DNA of 43,322 nt from an uncultured Eubacteriales bacterium (lineage in GTDB: Bacteria > Bacillota > Clostridia > Oscillospirales > Acutalibacteraceae), in contig ONJD01000018.1 in NCBI GenBank assembly GCA_900317985.1, forward strand, positions 1 to 43,322, in the 5' to 3' direction. This document shows positions 8,298-17,028 of this stretch, in pieces. The position numbers and the translations under genes were made by a program. The stretch's first letter is position 1. Every line of letters begins with the position of its first letter. The notes under the pieces are model-generated. The model saw nothing but the letters and a program-made list of their open reading frames with translations, searched no databases and was not told where the DNA came from.

Positions 8298-9162
8298 TTA
8301 GCGTTTCAGTGTTTTGGTCAGTGCCGCGATGCACTCTTCCGTCGTCAGGATGTCTCCCGGCAGGTCCATGCCGTCCTCTCTCAGAAGGTCGGCGAGTTCG
8401 GTGGACTGGGGGACGTCGAGCCCGACGGAGCGGATCTTCCCGATGTTCGAGAAGACTTCGTACGGGGTGCCGTCATCGATGACTTTTCCGCCTTCCATGA
8501 CGATGACCCGGTCGGCCGCGGCCGCCTCCTCCATGTAGTGCGTGATGTAGACGACGGTCTTTGCCATCTCGTCGTGCATCTTGCGGATGATCCGCATGAT
8601 GGAACGGCGCCCTTTCGGGTCGAGCATGGCGGTGGACTCGTCGAAGAGGATGCACTCCGGTTTCATGGCGAGGATGCCGGCGATGGCGACTCTCTGTTTC
8701 TGGCCGCCGGACAGCTTGTGCGGTTCCTTGCCCCGGTGCTTGTACATGCCGACGGCTTTCAGCGCGCTGTCGACTCTCGCGCGGATCTCCTCCGGCGGAA
8801 AACCGAGGTTCTCCGGGCCGAACGCGACGTCTTCCTCGACGACGGTGGCCACGATCTGGTTGTCCGGGTTCTGGAAGACCATGCCGACTTTCTGGCGGAG
8901 TTCCAGGAGCCGGTCTTCTTCGCGGGTATTGATGCCGTAGACCAGTACATCGCCGTAGTCCGGCACGAGGATGCCGTTGCAGAGCTTGGCGAACGTCGAC
9001 TTGCCGGAGCCGTTGTGGCCGAGGACCGCGACGCACTCGCCGTCGTAGATCTCGCACCCCGGAGGCTCTCGCCGACGCTTCGGACGTGCCCTCGGGCAGT
9101 TCTTCATACGTGAAGCTCACATCCCGGAAACGGATGACGGCTTCCCTGTTGTGTTCGTTCAT
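8298..9162 (-). CDS. ecfA1: Energy-coupling factor transporter ATPase EcfA1, reading frame interrupted
   Basis: The gene begins at an ATG (9160-9162) with AAGGGAG upstream and reads MNEHNREAVIRFRDVSFTY, containing the A-loop tyrosine expected of EcfA. Near 9054-9066 the frame changes. The remainder (IYDGECVAVLGHNGSGKST, then LSGGQKQRVAIAG, ILFDESTAMLDP and VYITH) lies one frame over. Removing one G from the GGGG run at 9057-9060 joins the two parts. Compared with ECF ATPases, the short hydrophobic strand normally found here is also missing, so a deletion of about 8 nt is an alternative. The downstream frame alone, from an ATG at 9107, has no SD and lacks the first strand. If the interruption is real, the ECF module would be inactive. 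Confidence 0.75.
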
Positions 9163-9182
9163 GGGGACTCCCTTCGTCAGAG

Positions 9183-10052
9183 TCAGTCTTTCTTCCAGAT
9201 GGCGGACGCCCCGCAGGGCAGACACATGCCGGTCTGGGTGGTCGGCAGGCCGATCTCGTCGCAGGTGACGCTTCCTCCGTGGCCGGGTACGATGACGCTG
9301 CCGAGGATGTACTGCATGACGGACGGGCTGAGGCCGGTGGTATAGGAATTGATGAGGACCATGAGCGGGTCGTCGGACAGGACCTGTTCACAGGTGGAGA
9401 CGAATTCGTAGATCTTCTCCTCGAGCTTCCAGACTTCCCCGCCGGGCCCTCTTCCGTAGGAGGGCGGGTCCATGATGATGATGTCGTACTTGTTGCCGCG
9501 GCGGATCTCGCGCTGGACGAACTTGAGGCAGTCGTCGACGAGCCAGCGGACCGGCCGGTCCTCGACGCCGGAGAGCCGGGCATTGTCCTTCGCGTAGGCC
9601 ACCATGCCTTTGGACGCGTCGACGTGGCACACAGAGGCGCCCGCCTTCAGCGCCGCGACGGTGGCGCCGCCGGTATAGGCGAAGAGGTTCAGCACTTTGA
9701 CGTCGTCCCTTCCGGACGCCTTGATGACGTCCCGCAGGTAGTCCCAGTTGACCGCCTGCTCCGGGAAGAGTCCGGTATGTTTGAACCCCATGGGTTTGAT
9801 CTTGAAGGTGAGGTCTTTGTAGGAGATGCTCCACTCCTCCGGGAAGTTGCGGTAGACCTCCCACTGTCCGCCGCCCTTGTTCGAGCGGTGGTACCGGGCG
9901 TCCGCCTTTCTCCACAGAGGATGCTGTTTCGGGGTCTTCCAGATGACCTGCGGGTCCGGGCGGATGAGGACGATATCTCCCCAGCGCTCCAGCCGCTCGC
10001 CGTCAGACGTGTCGAGCAGTTCGTAGTCCTTCCAGTCGTTGGTGTTTCGCAT
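9183..10052 (-). CDS. Class I SAM-dependent methyltransferase, RlmI/RlmK-like (23S rRNA type)
   Basis: Rossmann-fold methyltransferase of 289 aa. Motif I is LNLFAYTGGATVAA, followed by an acidic residue ending strand 2 (CHVDASKGM). The catalytic-type motif IV is DPPSYGRG. The family (PF10672-like) modifies bases in large-subunit rRNA, usually as a cytosine-5 or guanine-N2 enzyme, but the N-terminal PUA domain of RlmI is absent and the exact target is not known. It sits 15 nt after ruvB and 20 nt before ecfA1, within the same minus-strand run. Confidence 0.75.
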   Translation of the reverse strand: MRNTNDWKDYELLDTSDGERLERWGDIVLIRPDPQVIWKTPKQHPLWRKADARYHRSNKGGGQWEVYRNFPEEWSISYKDLTFKIKPMGFKHTGLFPEQAVNWDYLRDVIKASGRDDVKVLNLFAYTGGATVAALKAGASVCHVDASKGMVAYAKDNARLSGVEDRPVRWLVDDCLKFVQREIRRGNKYDIIIMDPPSYGRGPGGEVWKLEEKIYEFVSTCEQVLSDDPLMVLINSYTTGLSPSVMQYILGSVIVPGHGGSVTCDEIGLPTTQTGMCLPCGASAIWKKD

Positions 10053-10067
10053 GGAATGCGTGTCTCC

Positions 10068-11126
10068 TTACAGTGTCAGTTGATCGTCGTCGGCCGCTGC
10101 CGCGTTGCCGGGCATCGGGAGCCCGAGGTGGCGGTAGCCGGCGGGGGTCACCATCCTGCCGCGGGGCGTCCGGGACAGGAAGCCGATCTGCATGAGGTAC
10201 GGCTCATAGACGTCCTCGATGGTGGTGGCGTCTTCGCCGATGGCCGCCGCGATGGTGTCGAGGCCGACGGGGCCGCCGTTATAGTTGCGGACCATGGCGG
10301 TCAGCAGCGTGCGGTCGATGTTGTCGAGGCCGAGCGCGTCGATCTCCATCCGGGACAGCGCGAGGTTCGCGTCCTCCTTCGTGATGACGCCGTTGCCGAC
10401 GACTTCAGCGAAGTCTCTCGCCCGTTTCAGGAGCCGGTTCGCGATCCGCGGTGTGCCCCTCGAACGGCTGGCGATCTCCTCGGCCCCTTCGGGGTCGATC
10501 TCGATGCCGAGGATCTGCGCGCTCCGTTTGACGATCTGCGCGAGTTCCTCCGGGGTGTACAGTTCCAGCCGCAGGATGACGCCGAAGCGGTCACGCATCG
10601 GAGCGGACAGGAGACCCATCCGGGTCGTGGCGCCGACCAGCGTGAAGTGCGGCAGTTCGAGGCGGATGGAACGGGCGGACGGCCCTTTGCCGATGATGAT
10701 ATCGATGGCGTTGTCCTCCATCGCCGGGTAGAGGATCTCCTCGACCTGACGGGAGAGGCGATGGATCTCGTCGATGAAGAGGACGTCGCCCTCGTTGAGG
10801 TTCGTGAGCAGAGCCGCAAGGTCTCCCTGCTTCTCGATGGCCGGTCCCGACGTGACGCGGATGTCGACGCCCATCTCCGCGGCGATGATGCCGGCGAGCG
10901 TCGTTTTGCCGAGTCCGGGAGGGCCGTAGAGCAGGACGTGGTCGAGGGATTCCCCTCTGCCCTTCGCGGCATCCATATAGACCTTCAGATTCTCTTTTGC
11001 CTTTTCCTGGCCCAGGTAATCCTTCAGCGCCCGGGGACGCAGGGAGAGTTCCAGGGAGTCGTCTTCGGTGCCGGTGAATTCCGGGGTGACGAGACGGCTT
11101 TCAAAATCCATGTCTTCTGTGAACAT
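10068..11126 (-). CDS. ruvB: Holliday junction branch migration DNA helicase RuvB
   Basis: Hexameric AAA+ motor that drives branch migration of Holliday junctions with RuvA. Walker A is GPPGLGKT (68-75), Walker B is LFIDEIHRL, sensor 1 is in [11 protein letters not shown], and the arginine finger region is in PMRDRFG. The C-terminal winged helix is recognisable by [15 protein letters not shown]. The length of 352 aa is normal, with a short acidic tail after the winged helix. It lies 12 nt after ruvA. Confidence 0.97.
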   Translation of the reverse strand: MFTEDMDFESRLVTPEFTGTEDDSLELSLRPRALKDYLGQEKAKENLKVYMDAAKGRGESLDHVLLYGPPGLGKTTLAGIIAAEMGVDIRVTSGPAIEKQGDLAALLTNLNEGDVLFIDEIHRLSRQVEEILYPAMEDNAIDIIIGKGPSARSIRLELPHFTLVGATTRMGLLSAPMRDRFGVILRLELYTPEELAQIVKRSAQILGIEIDPEGAEEIASRSRGTPRIANRLLKRARDFAEVVGNGVITKEDANLALSRMEIDALGLDNIDRTLLTAMVRNYNGGPVGLDTIAAAIGEDATTIEDVYEPYLMQIGFLSRTPRGRMVTPAGYRHLGLPMPGNAAAADDDQLTL

Positions 11127-11138
11127 TCTCTGTGCTCC

Positions 11139-11744
11139 TTACGCTAATTGTTTCAAGGCCTGTTTGATGAGTTCTTCGGTGGACAGGGTCTGGTCCAGCT
11201 TGCCGACGGCGATGGCCGCTTCGGACTGGCTGTACCCCAGCATGACGAGCGCGCCGACGGCGTCTGCCGCGTTGCTGTTGCCGGCGGCCGTGGCGGTCGC
11301 GGCGGCGACGAACGTGTCGGAGGCGTTCCCGCCCTCGAGGCCCTTCGCGACCTTGTCCTTCAGTTCGAGGACGATGCGCTGGGCCGCTTTCGGGCCGACG
11401 CCCTTCGCCCGGGTGATGGCTTTATAATCTCCCGCCGCGATGGCCAGCGTCAGCTTGGCGGGGTCCATCTCGGACAGGATGGCCAGAGCCGCCTTCGGGC
11501 CGACGCCGGAGACGCCGGTCAGCATTTTGAAGGCGTCCACTTCGGAGCGGTCATAGAAGCCGAGGAGGTCGACTCCGTCCTGTTTGAAATTCATGTAGGT
11601 GTAAAGCGTGACGGTCGAGCCGTTCGACCCGAGGTGCTGGAACGTGTTCAGCGAGATGTCGCACTGGAAGGCGATGCCGTTCACATTGACCGCCGCCATG
11701 TTCGGGTCGGCGTAGACCAGTTCACCGGTGATGCTGTAAATCAT
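11139..11744 (-). CDS. ruvA: Holliday junction branch migration complex subunit RuvA
   Basis: DNA-binding subunit that targets RuvB to four-way junctions. It has an N-terminal OB fold (MIYSITGELVY...), then two helix-hairpin-helix motifs visible as LTGVSGVGPKAAL and ITRAKGVGPKAAQR. A flexible Ala/Ser-rich linker and a small C-terminal three-helix domain that contacts RuvB follow. The length is 201 aa, normal for the family. It is separated from ruvC by 3 nt. Confidence 0.97.
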   Translation of the reverse strand: MIYSITGELVYADPNMAAVNVNGIAFQCDISLNTFQHLGSNGSTVTLYTYMNFKQDGVDLLGFYDRSEVDAFKMLTGVSGVGPKAALAILSEMDPAKLTLAIAAGDYKAITRAKGVGPKAAQRIVLELKDKVAKGLEGGNASDTFVAAATATAAGNSNAADAVGALVMLGYSQSEAAIAVGKLDQTLSTEELIKQALKQLA

Positions 11745-11747
11745 AAG

Positions 11748-12278
11748 TTAAATTCCTTTCCGCACTTTCAACGGTCTGCGGGAATTGCTTTCGAGGGAGC
11801 CCAGGGTGGAACCGCCCACGTGGGCGTGACAGATGGCGAGCGCCAGCGCGTCGGCCGTGTCGTCGGGCTTCGGGACTTCGGGGAGGTTCAGGATGACCCG
11901 GGTCATCTCCATGACCTGTTTCTTCTCGGCTTTGCCGTACCCCACGACGCCCTGCTTGACCTGGACGGGCGTGTATTCGTGGATGTCGAGCCCCGCCTGG
12001 GAAGCCGCCAGCAGGAGGACGCCTCTCGCCTGGGCCACATCGATGCCCGTCGTCTTGTTGTTCGTGAAGAACAGTTTCTCCATGGAGAGCGCTTCCGGCT
12101 GATATTTCTTCAGGATGTACCGGATGTCGTCATCGATGCACTGCAGCCGCTGCGGGAAGGCCATGCCGGCCGGCGTGGTGATGGCGCCGAAGTCGACGAC
12201 CGAGAACTTGTTCTTCTCGTAGTCCAGGATGCCCCATCCGATGATGGCGTATCCCGGGTCGATCCCGAGGATCCTCAC
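11748..12278 (-). CDS. ruvC: Crossover junction endodeoxyribonuclease RuvC
   Basis: Holliday junction resolvase with an RNase H-like fold. The catalytic acids are visible in RILGIDPG (Asp near the start), SMEKLFF (Glu) and DDTADALALAICH (paired Asp). A GTG at 12276-12278 (protein VRILGIDPG) is chosen because AGGAG lies 9 nt upstream and the family begins there. The longer upstream reading would add 12 residues with no matching SD. The resulting length of 176 aa fits RuvC. It is the first gene of the run, with a promoter about 55 nt upstream. Confidence 0.95.
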   Translation of the reverse strand: MRILGIDPGYAIIGWGILDYEKNKFSVVDFGAITTPAGMAFPQRLQCIDDDIRYILKKYQPEALSMEKLFFTNNKTTGIDVAQARGVLLLAASQAGLDIHEYTPVQVKQGVVGYGKAEKKQVMEMTRVILNLPEVPKPDDTADALALAICHAHVGGSTLGSLESNSRRPLKVRKGI

Positions 12279-12333
12279 GATGCATCGCTCCTCTCCAAGT
12301 GGACAGACTTCCACTCTATGAAATATTCAAAAT

Positions 12334-12362
12334 ATTATATCATCTTTTAATTATAAAGACAA
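12334..12362 (-). promoter_or_regulatory. Promoter of the ruvC-ruvA-ruvB run
   Basis: The minus strand has TTGTCT (12357-12362) and TATAAT (12334-12339) with a 17-nt spacer. The -35 box directly abuts the T-run of the terminator that ends the ilv/DUF815 unit. No SOS (LexA) box was recognised beside it. Confidence 0.75.
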
Positions 12363-12363
12363 T

Positions 12364-12408
12364 AAAAACGACCCGCATCTCTGACTGCGTTCGGAGAGAT
12401 GCAGGTCG
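12364..12408 (-). terminator. Intrinsic terminator of the ilv-DUF815 operon
   Basis: CGACC plus GCATCTCT on the left arm pairs with AGAGATGC plus GGTCG on the right arm, with a single mismatch. On the minus strand the stem is followed by a T-run (12364-12368). It lies 15 nt after the DUF815 stop. Confidence 0.85.
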
Positions 12409-12422
12409 CTGTTCGATTGGAG

Positions 12423-13625
12423 TTATTTCGCCAGAAGGCTGTTCGTGAACTGCTCGGCCGCTCTCGGGGTGGCGCCGCCCTTGCGGATGGCGAATGCCGA
12501 GGCCTGCTTTTCCAGTTCCGCCTCGTCCATCTCGATGCCTTTGGCCTTCGCCAGAGACTTCACGATGGCGAGATAGTCGGGTTTCGACGGTTTGTTGAAG
12601 AGGATGGTCAGGCCGAAACGGCTCGACAGGGACATGGTCTCCTGGATGGTGTCGTTGCGGTGGATGTCGTCCCCTTCCCGGTCGGCGAAGCTCTCGCGCA
12701 CCAGATGCCGCCGGTTGCTCGTGGCATAGATGACGGTGTTCGGCGCCTTGACCGAGGCGGAGCCCTCGAGGATGGCTTTCAGGGTCGCGAAGTTGTCATC
12801 GTCTTTCTGGAACGACAGGTCGTCGACGAAGATGATGAACTTGAGCGGGTTGTCCTTCAGGGCCTCCATGACCTTCGGGATGTCGTGCAGCTGGCTCTTT
12901 TTGAGTTCGAGGAGCCGTAGCCCTTCCCCGGCGAGTTCATTGGTGACCGCCTTGACGGACGACGACTTTCCGGTGCCGGCCGCCCCGTAGAGCAGCGTGT
13001 TGGCCGCCGGTTTGCCGTCGAGCAGCGCGCGGGTGTTCGAAAGAAGCTGTTCCTTCTCCCGCTCGTAGCCGTAGAGGTCCGCGAGGACCCGGGTGTCGGG
13101 CGACGTGATGGGAACGATCTCCTCCCCTTCGAGCCGGAACATGTTGTGGTGGGCATACATGCCGTAGCCCGTGGTGCGGATCTTCGCGATGCGCTCCTCA
13201 TAGGCTTTGGCAAAATCCCGCTTCGTCGACTCAAATGGCGGAAGGGATCCGGTGATGCGCGCCACATCCTTCTGATGGACGAACTTCTGGACGTCTTCTG
13301 TCGTCAGGTCGGACAGCTGCTGGAACAGCTTCAGCTCCTCCTCGACGCAGGTCTGCAGCACGGCCGGGACCGCTTCTCCCCTGGCGCGCAGGTTCACATA
13401 TTGGTTCTCGTCCTCCGCCACTGCGTCGAGCAGGAAGTCCGAGAAGTTGTAATGCGTACGGAACAGTTCCGTCACGAGATCGGTGTATGCACTCGTGGGG
13501 TTGGGCGATCCATCGCCACAGCTTCCGCACAGCGCGCGAAAAGCGCGCAGTACGGGCGTTTCCGCCACATGGCGGAACACGACGACCGTGTCGAGGTCCC
13601 GGATGAGTGTCTGCAGATTTGCCAT
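12423..13625 (-). CDS. DUF815 family AAA ATP-binding protein
   Basis: A 400-aa P-loop ATPase with Walker A GAAGTGKSSS (about residues 208-217) and Walker B IIFVDDLSF. The conserved block YATSNRRHLVRE and the sensor/arginine region LSSRFGLTI are the hallmarks of PF05673 (DUF815). The N-terminal 200 residues are helical and specific to this family. The biochemical role of the family is not established. It follows ilvD by only 6 nt and precedes the operon terminator, so it should be cotranscribed with branched-chain amino acid synthesis. No obvious functional link explains that placement. Confidence 0.85.
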   Translation of the reverse strand: MANLQTLIRDLDTVVVFRHVAETPVLRAFRALCGSCGDGSPNPTSAYTDLVTELFRTHYNFSDFLLDAVAEDENQYVNLRARGEAVPAVLQTCVEEELKLFQQLSDLTTEDVQKFVHQKDVARITGSLPPFESTKRDFAKAYEERIAKIRTTGYGMYAHHNMFRLEGEEIVPITSPDTRVLADLYGYEREKEQLLSNTRALLDGKPAANTLLYGAAGTGKSSSVKAVTNELAGEGLRLLELKKSQLHDIPKVMEALKDNPLKFIIFVDDLSFQKDDDNFATLKAILEGSASVKAPNTVIYATSNRRHLVRESFADREGDDIHRNDTIQETMSLSSRFGLTILFNKPSKPDYLAIVKSLAKAKGIEMDEAELEKQASAFAIRKGGATPRAAEQFTNSLLAK

Positions 13626-13631
13626 GAAAGA

Positions 13632-15299
13632 TCAGTCCTTGATGTTGATGATGGCGCCGCGGTCCGCCGAGGAGACCATCTTCGAATACCGTTTGAGGTA
13701 ACCGGTGATGTGGTCCTTGGTCTTGATCGGCTCTTCGGCCTTTCTCTTTGCCAGTTCTTCCTCGGAAACTTTGAGTTCGATCTTGTACTCGGGGATGTTG
13801 ATGGAGATGAGGTCGCCTTCATGGACCCATGCGATGAGACCGCCGTTGGCCGCCTCCGGAGAGACGTGGCCGATGGAAGCGCCGCGGGTGGCGCCGGAGA
13901 ACCGGCCGTCCGTGATGAGCGCGACTTCCTTGTCGAGGCCGGCGCCCGCGATGGCGGAGGTCGGAGAGAGCATCTCTCTCATGCCGGGGCCGCCGGCGGG
14001 ACCTTCGTACCGGATGACGACGACGTCGCCGGGTTTGATCTCCTTGCCGTAGATGGCCTTGATGGCCTCTTCCTCACTCTCGAAGACGCGGGCCGGGCCC
14101 TCGTGGACGAGCATTTCCGGAGCGACGGCGCTTCTCTTGACGACACAGCCGTCCGGAGCGAGGTTGCCGTACAGGATGGCGATGCCGCCGGTCTTCGTGA
14201 AGGGGTTGTCCATGTCGCGGATGACTTCGTTGTCGGTCTTGAAGACACCTTCGAGATTCTCCTGCAGAGTCTTGCCGGTGCAGGTCATGACGTCGGTGTT
14301 GATGAGACCGGCCTCTGCCAGCTGTTTCAGGACGGCATAGATGCCGCCGGCCTCATTGAGGTCCTCCATGTAAGTGGGACCGGCTGGAGCCAGATGGCAG
14401 ACGTTCGGCGTGTTCTCGGAGATCTCGTTGATCTTGCGAAGGTCCATCTTCATGTCGATCTCGTTCGCGATGGCAGGCAGGTGCAGGATCGTGTTGGTCG
14501 AGCAGCCGAGGGCCATGTCGGTGGTGATGGCGTTCCAGATGGCGTCCTCATTGAGGATGTCTCTCGCGCGGATGTTCTTCCGGACGAGTTCCATGACCTG
14601 CATGCCGGCTTCCTTCGCGAGCTTGATACGGGCGGAGTACGGCGCCGGGATGGTGCCGTTACCGGAGAGGCCCATGCCCATGACTTCCGTGAGGCAGTTC
14701 ATGGAGTTCGCGGTGTACATGCCGGAGCAGGAACCGCAGGACGGGCAGACCTTTTCTTCGTATTCCCTCAGCTTGGCTTCCGAGATCTTGCCGGCCGAGT
14801 ACGAGCCGACCGCTTCGAACATGCTGGAAAGACTGGTCTTGTGGCCGTCGATGCGGCCGGCCAGCATGGGGCCGCCGGAGACGAAGATGGTGGGAAGGTT
14901 CAGACGTGCCGCGGCCATCAGGAGGCCGGGGACGTTCTTGTCACAGTTCGGGATCATGACGAGGCCGTCAAAGCCGTGCGCCTTGACCATGGCTTCAGTG
15001 GAGTCCGCGATGAGGTCTCTCGTGACGAGAGAATACTTCATGCCCTCGTGGCCCATGGCGATGCCGTCGCAGACGGCGATGGCCGGGAACACGATCGGGG
15101 TGCCGCCGCCCATGGCGACGCCGAGGCGGACCGCCTCCGTGATCTTGTCGAGGTTCATGTGACCGGGGACGATCTCGTTATAGGAGCTGACGATGCCGAT
15201 GAGGGGACGTCTCAGTTCTTCCTTGGTGAGACCCAGGGCATTGTACAGGGACCGATGGGGCGCGTTTTGGAACCCATCGACGATGGTATCTTTGATCAT
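13632..15299 (-). CDS. ilvD: Dihydroxy-acid dehydratase
   Basis: Dehydrates 2,3-dihydroxy-isovalerate and -3-methylvalerate to the 2-oxo acids that precede valine/leucine and isoleucine. The protein has 555 aa. The cluster-ligating cysteines are visible: C119 in PNCDKN and C185/C188/C191 in [11 protein letters not shown]. Further conserved blocks include GRFSGATRG and GHVSPEAA near the C-terminus. An AAGGAG SD sits 10 nt before the ATG. As an Fe-S enzyme it depends on the assembly system encoded at 35.8-40.8 kb. It is preceded by a strong intercistronic hairpin (15330-15358). Confidence 0.97.
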   Translation of the reverse strand: MIKDTIVDGFQNAPHRSLYNALGLTKEELRRPLIGIVSSYNEIVPGHMNLDKITEAVRLGVAMGGGTPIVFPAIAVCDGIAMGHEGMKYSLVTRDLIADSTEAMVKAHGFDGLVMIPNCDKNVPGLLMAAARLNLPTIFVSGGPMLAGRIDGHKTSLSSMFEAVGSYSAGKISEAKLREYEEKVCPSCGSCSGMYTANSMNCLTEVMGMGLSGNGTIPAPYSARIKLAKEAGMQVMELVRKNIRARDILNEDAIWNAITTDMALGCSTNTILHLPAIANEIDMKMDLRKINEISENTPNVCHLAPAGPTYMEDLNEAGGIYAVLKQLAEAGLINTDVMTCTGKTLQENLEGVFKTDNEVIRDMDNPFTKTGGIAILYGNLAPDGCVVKRSAVAPEMLVHEGPARVFESEEEAIKAIYGKEIKPGDVVVIRYEGPAGGPGMREMLSPTSAIAGAGLDKEVALITDGRFSGATRGASIGHVSPEAANGGLIAWVHEGDLISINIPEYKIELKVSEEELAKRKAEEPIKTKDHITGYLKRYSKMVSSADRGAIINIKD

Positions 15300-15329
15300 G
15301 GCGATACACTCCTTCCAAATAAGTCATAA

Positions 15330-15358
15330 AGGGCGCAGTGCCTTTCGGTCTGCGCCCT
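15330..15358 (-). other. Intercistronic hairpin between ilvC and ilvD
   Basis: AGGGCGCA (15330-15337) pairs perfectly with TGCGCCCT (15351-15358) around a 13-nt loop. The sequence after it on the minus strand (TTATGACTTATTTGG) is not a T-run, so it is a weak terminator at best. An mRNA stability or processing element is an inference. Confidence 0.55.
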
Positions 15359-15373
15359 GTCATTGCAAAATGA

Positions 15374-16432
<1,059 letters not shown>

Positions 16433-16468
16433 TTAAAATGCTTGAAAAAGATTATACGCCTTTTTCCT

Positions 16469-16496
16469 TAAATCGCAAGAGTTTCCGCGCGATTTA
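16469..16496 (-). other. Hairpin immediately after the ilvN stop codon
   Basis: TAAATCGC (16469-16476) pairs with GCGATTTA (16489-16496), 8 bp with a 12-nt loop, directly adjoining the ilvN stop. No T-run follows on the minus strand. It is possibly a 3'-end stabiliser or processing site between ilvN and ilvC. Confidence 0.5.
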
Positions 16497-17027
16497 TCAG
16501 AACAGATCGGGCGTGTCGAGCATGCTTCCGCTGCCCTTGCTGAGCGCGATGACGCCGGAACGGCAGGACTCGATGATGCCGACCGGGCGGATCATCTCGA
16601 TGAAGGCGTCGATCTTGTCGGAATCGCCCGTGACTTCAATGCCGAGCGTGGTCGTGGAGTAGTCGATGATCTTCGCCTTGAAGATGTCCACCGTGCTCAT
16701 GATGAGCTGATGCTGCTCCGCGGTGTTCTTGACTTTGATGAGCAGCAGTTCGCGCTCGATCGTGTCCTTTTCGTCGAGGATCTCGACTTTCTTGACGTTA
16801 TGGAGTTTGCGCAGCTGGTTCAGCATCTGCGCCTTCGCGTAGCCGTCTCCGCTCATCGAGATGGTGATGCGGGAATACTCCGGCGACTCGGTGACACCGA
16901 CGGTCAGAGCGTCGATGTTGAAGCCGCGGCGGGTGAACATGCTGGTGACGCGGGTCAGGACGCCGAACTTGTTGTCGACGTAGATCGCGATCACGAATCT
17001 GGTCTCGTCTTTTTTCACTTCTGCCAT
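16497..17027 (-). CDS. ilvN: Acetolactate synthase small (regulatory) subunit
   Basis: Regulatory subunit that binds the IlvB catalytic subunit and usually confers valine feedback. The N-terminal ACT domain is clear (VDNKFGVLTRVTSMFTRRGF, with the NIDALTVG block). The C-terminal ALS_ss_C domain covers about residues 85-165. The length of 176 aa is typical. It starts 1 nt after the ilvB stop, with GGAG positioned inside the end of ilvB, so translational coupling is likely. Confidence 0.96.
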   Translation of the reverse strand: MAEVKKDETRFVIAIYVDNKFGVLTRVTSMFTRRGFNIDALTVGVTESPEYSRITISMSGDGYAKAQMLNQLRKLHNVKKVEILDEKDTIERELLLIKVKNTAEQHQLIMSTVDIFKAKIIDYSTTTLGIEVTGDSDKIDAFIEMIRPVGIIESCRSGVIALSKGSGSMLDTPDLF

Positions 17028-17028
17028 C

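Noticed and set aside
9054-9066. Programmed ribosomal frameshift in ecfA1
   Set aside because: No X-XXY-YYZ slippery heptamer, SD-like stimulator or known precedent in this family; loss or error is simpler.
8298-9107. Independent ecfA1 start at the ATG near 9107
   Set aside because: No SD precedes it, the resulting N-terminus is basic and unlike any ABC ATPase, and the true N-terminus with SD lies at 9162 in another frame.
9183-10052. Complete RlmI with PUA domain
   Set aside because: The N-terminus is too short and does not show the PUA fold motifs, so only a general methyltransferase name is given.
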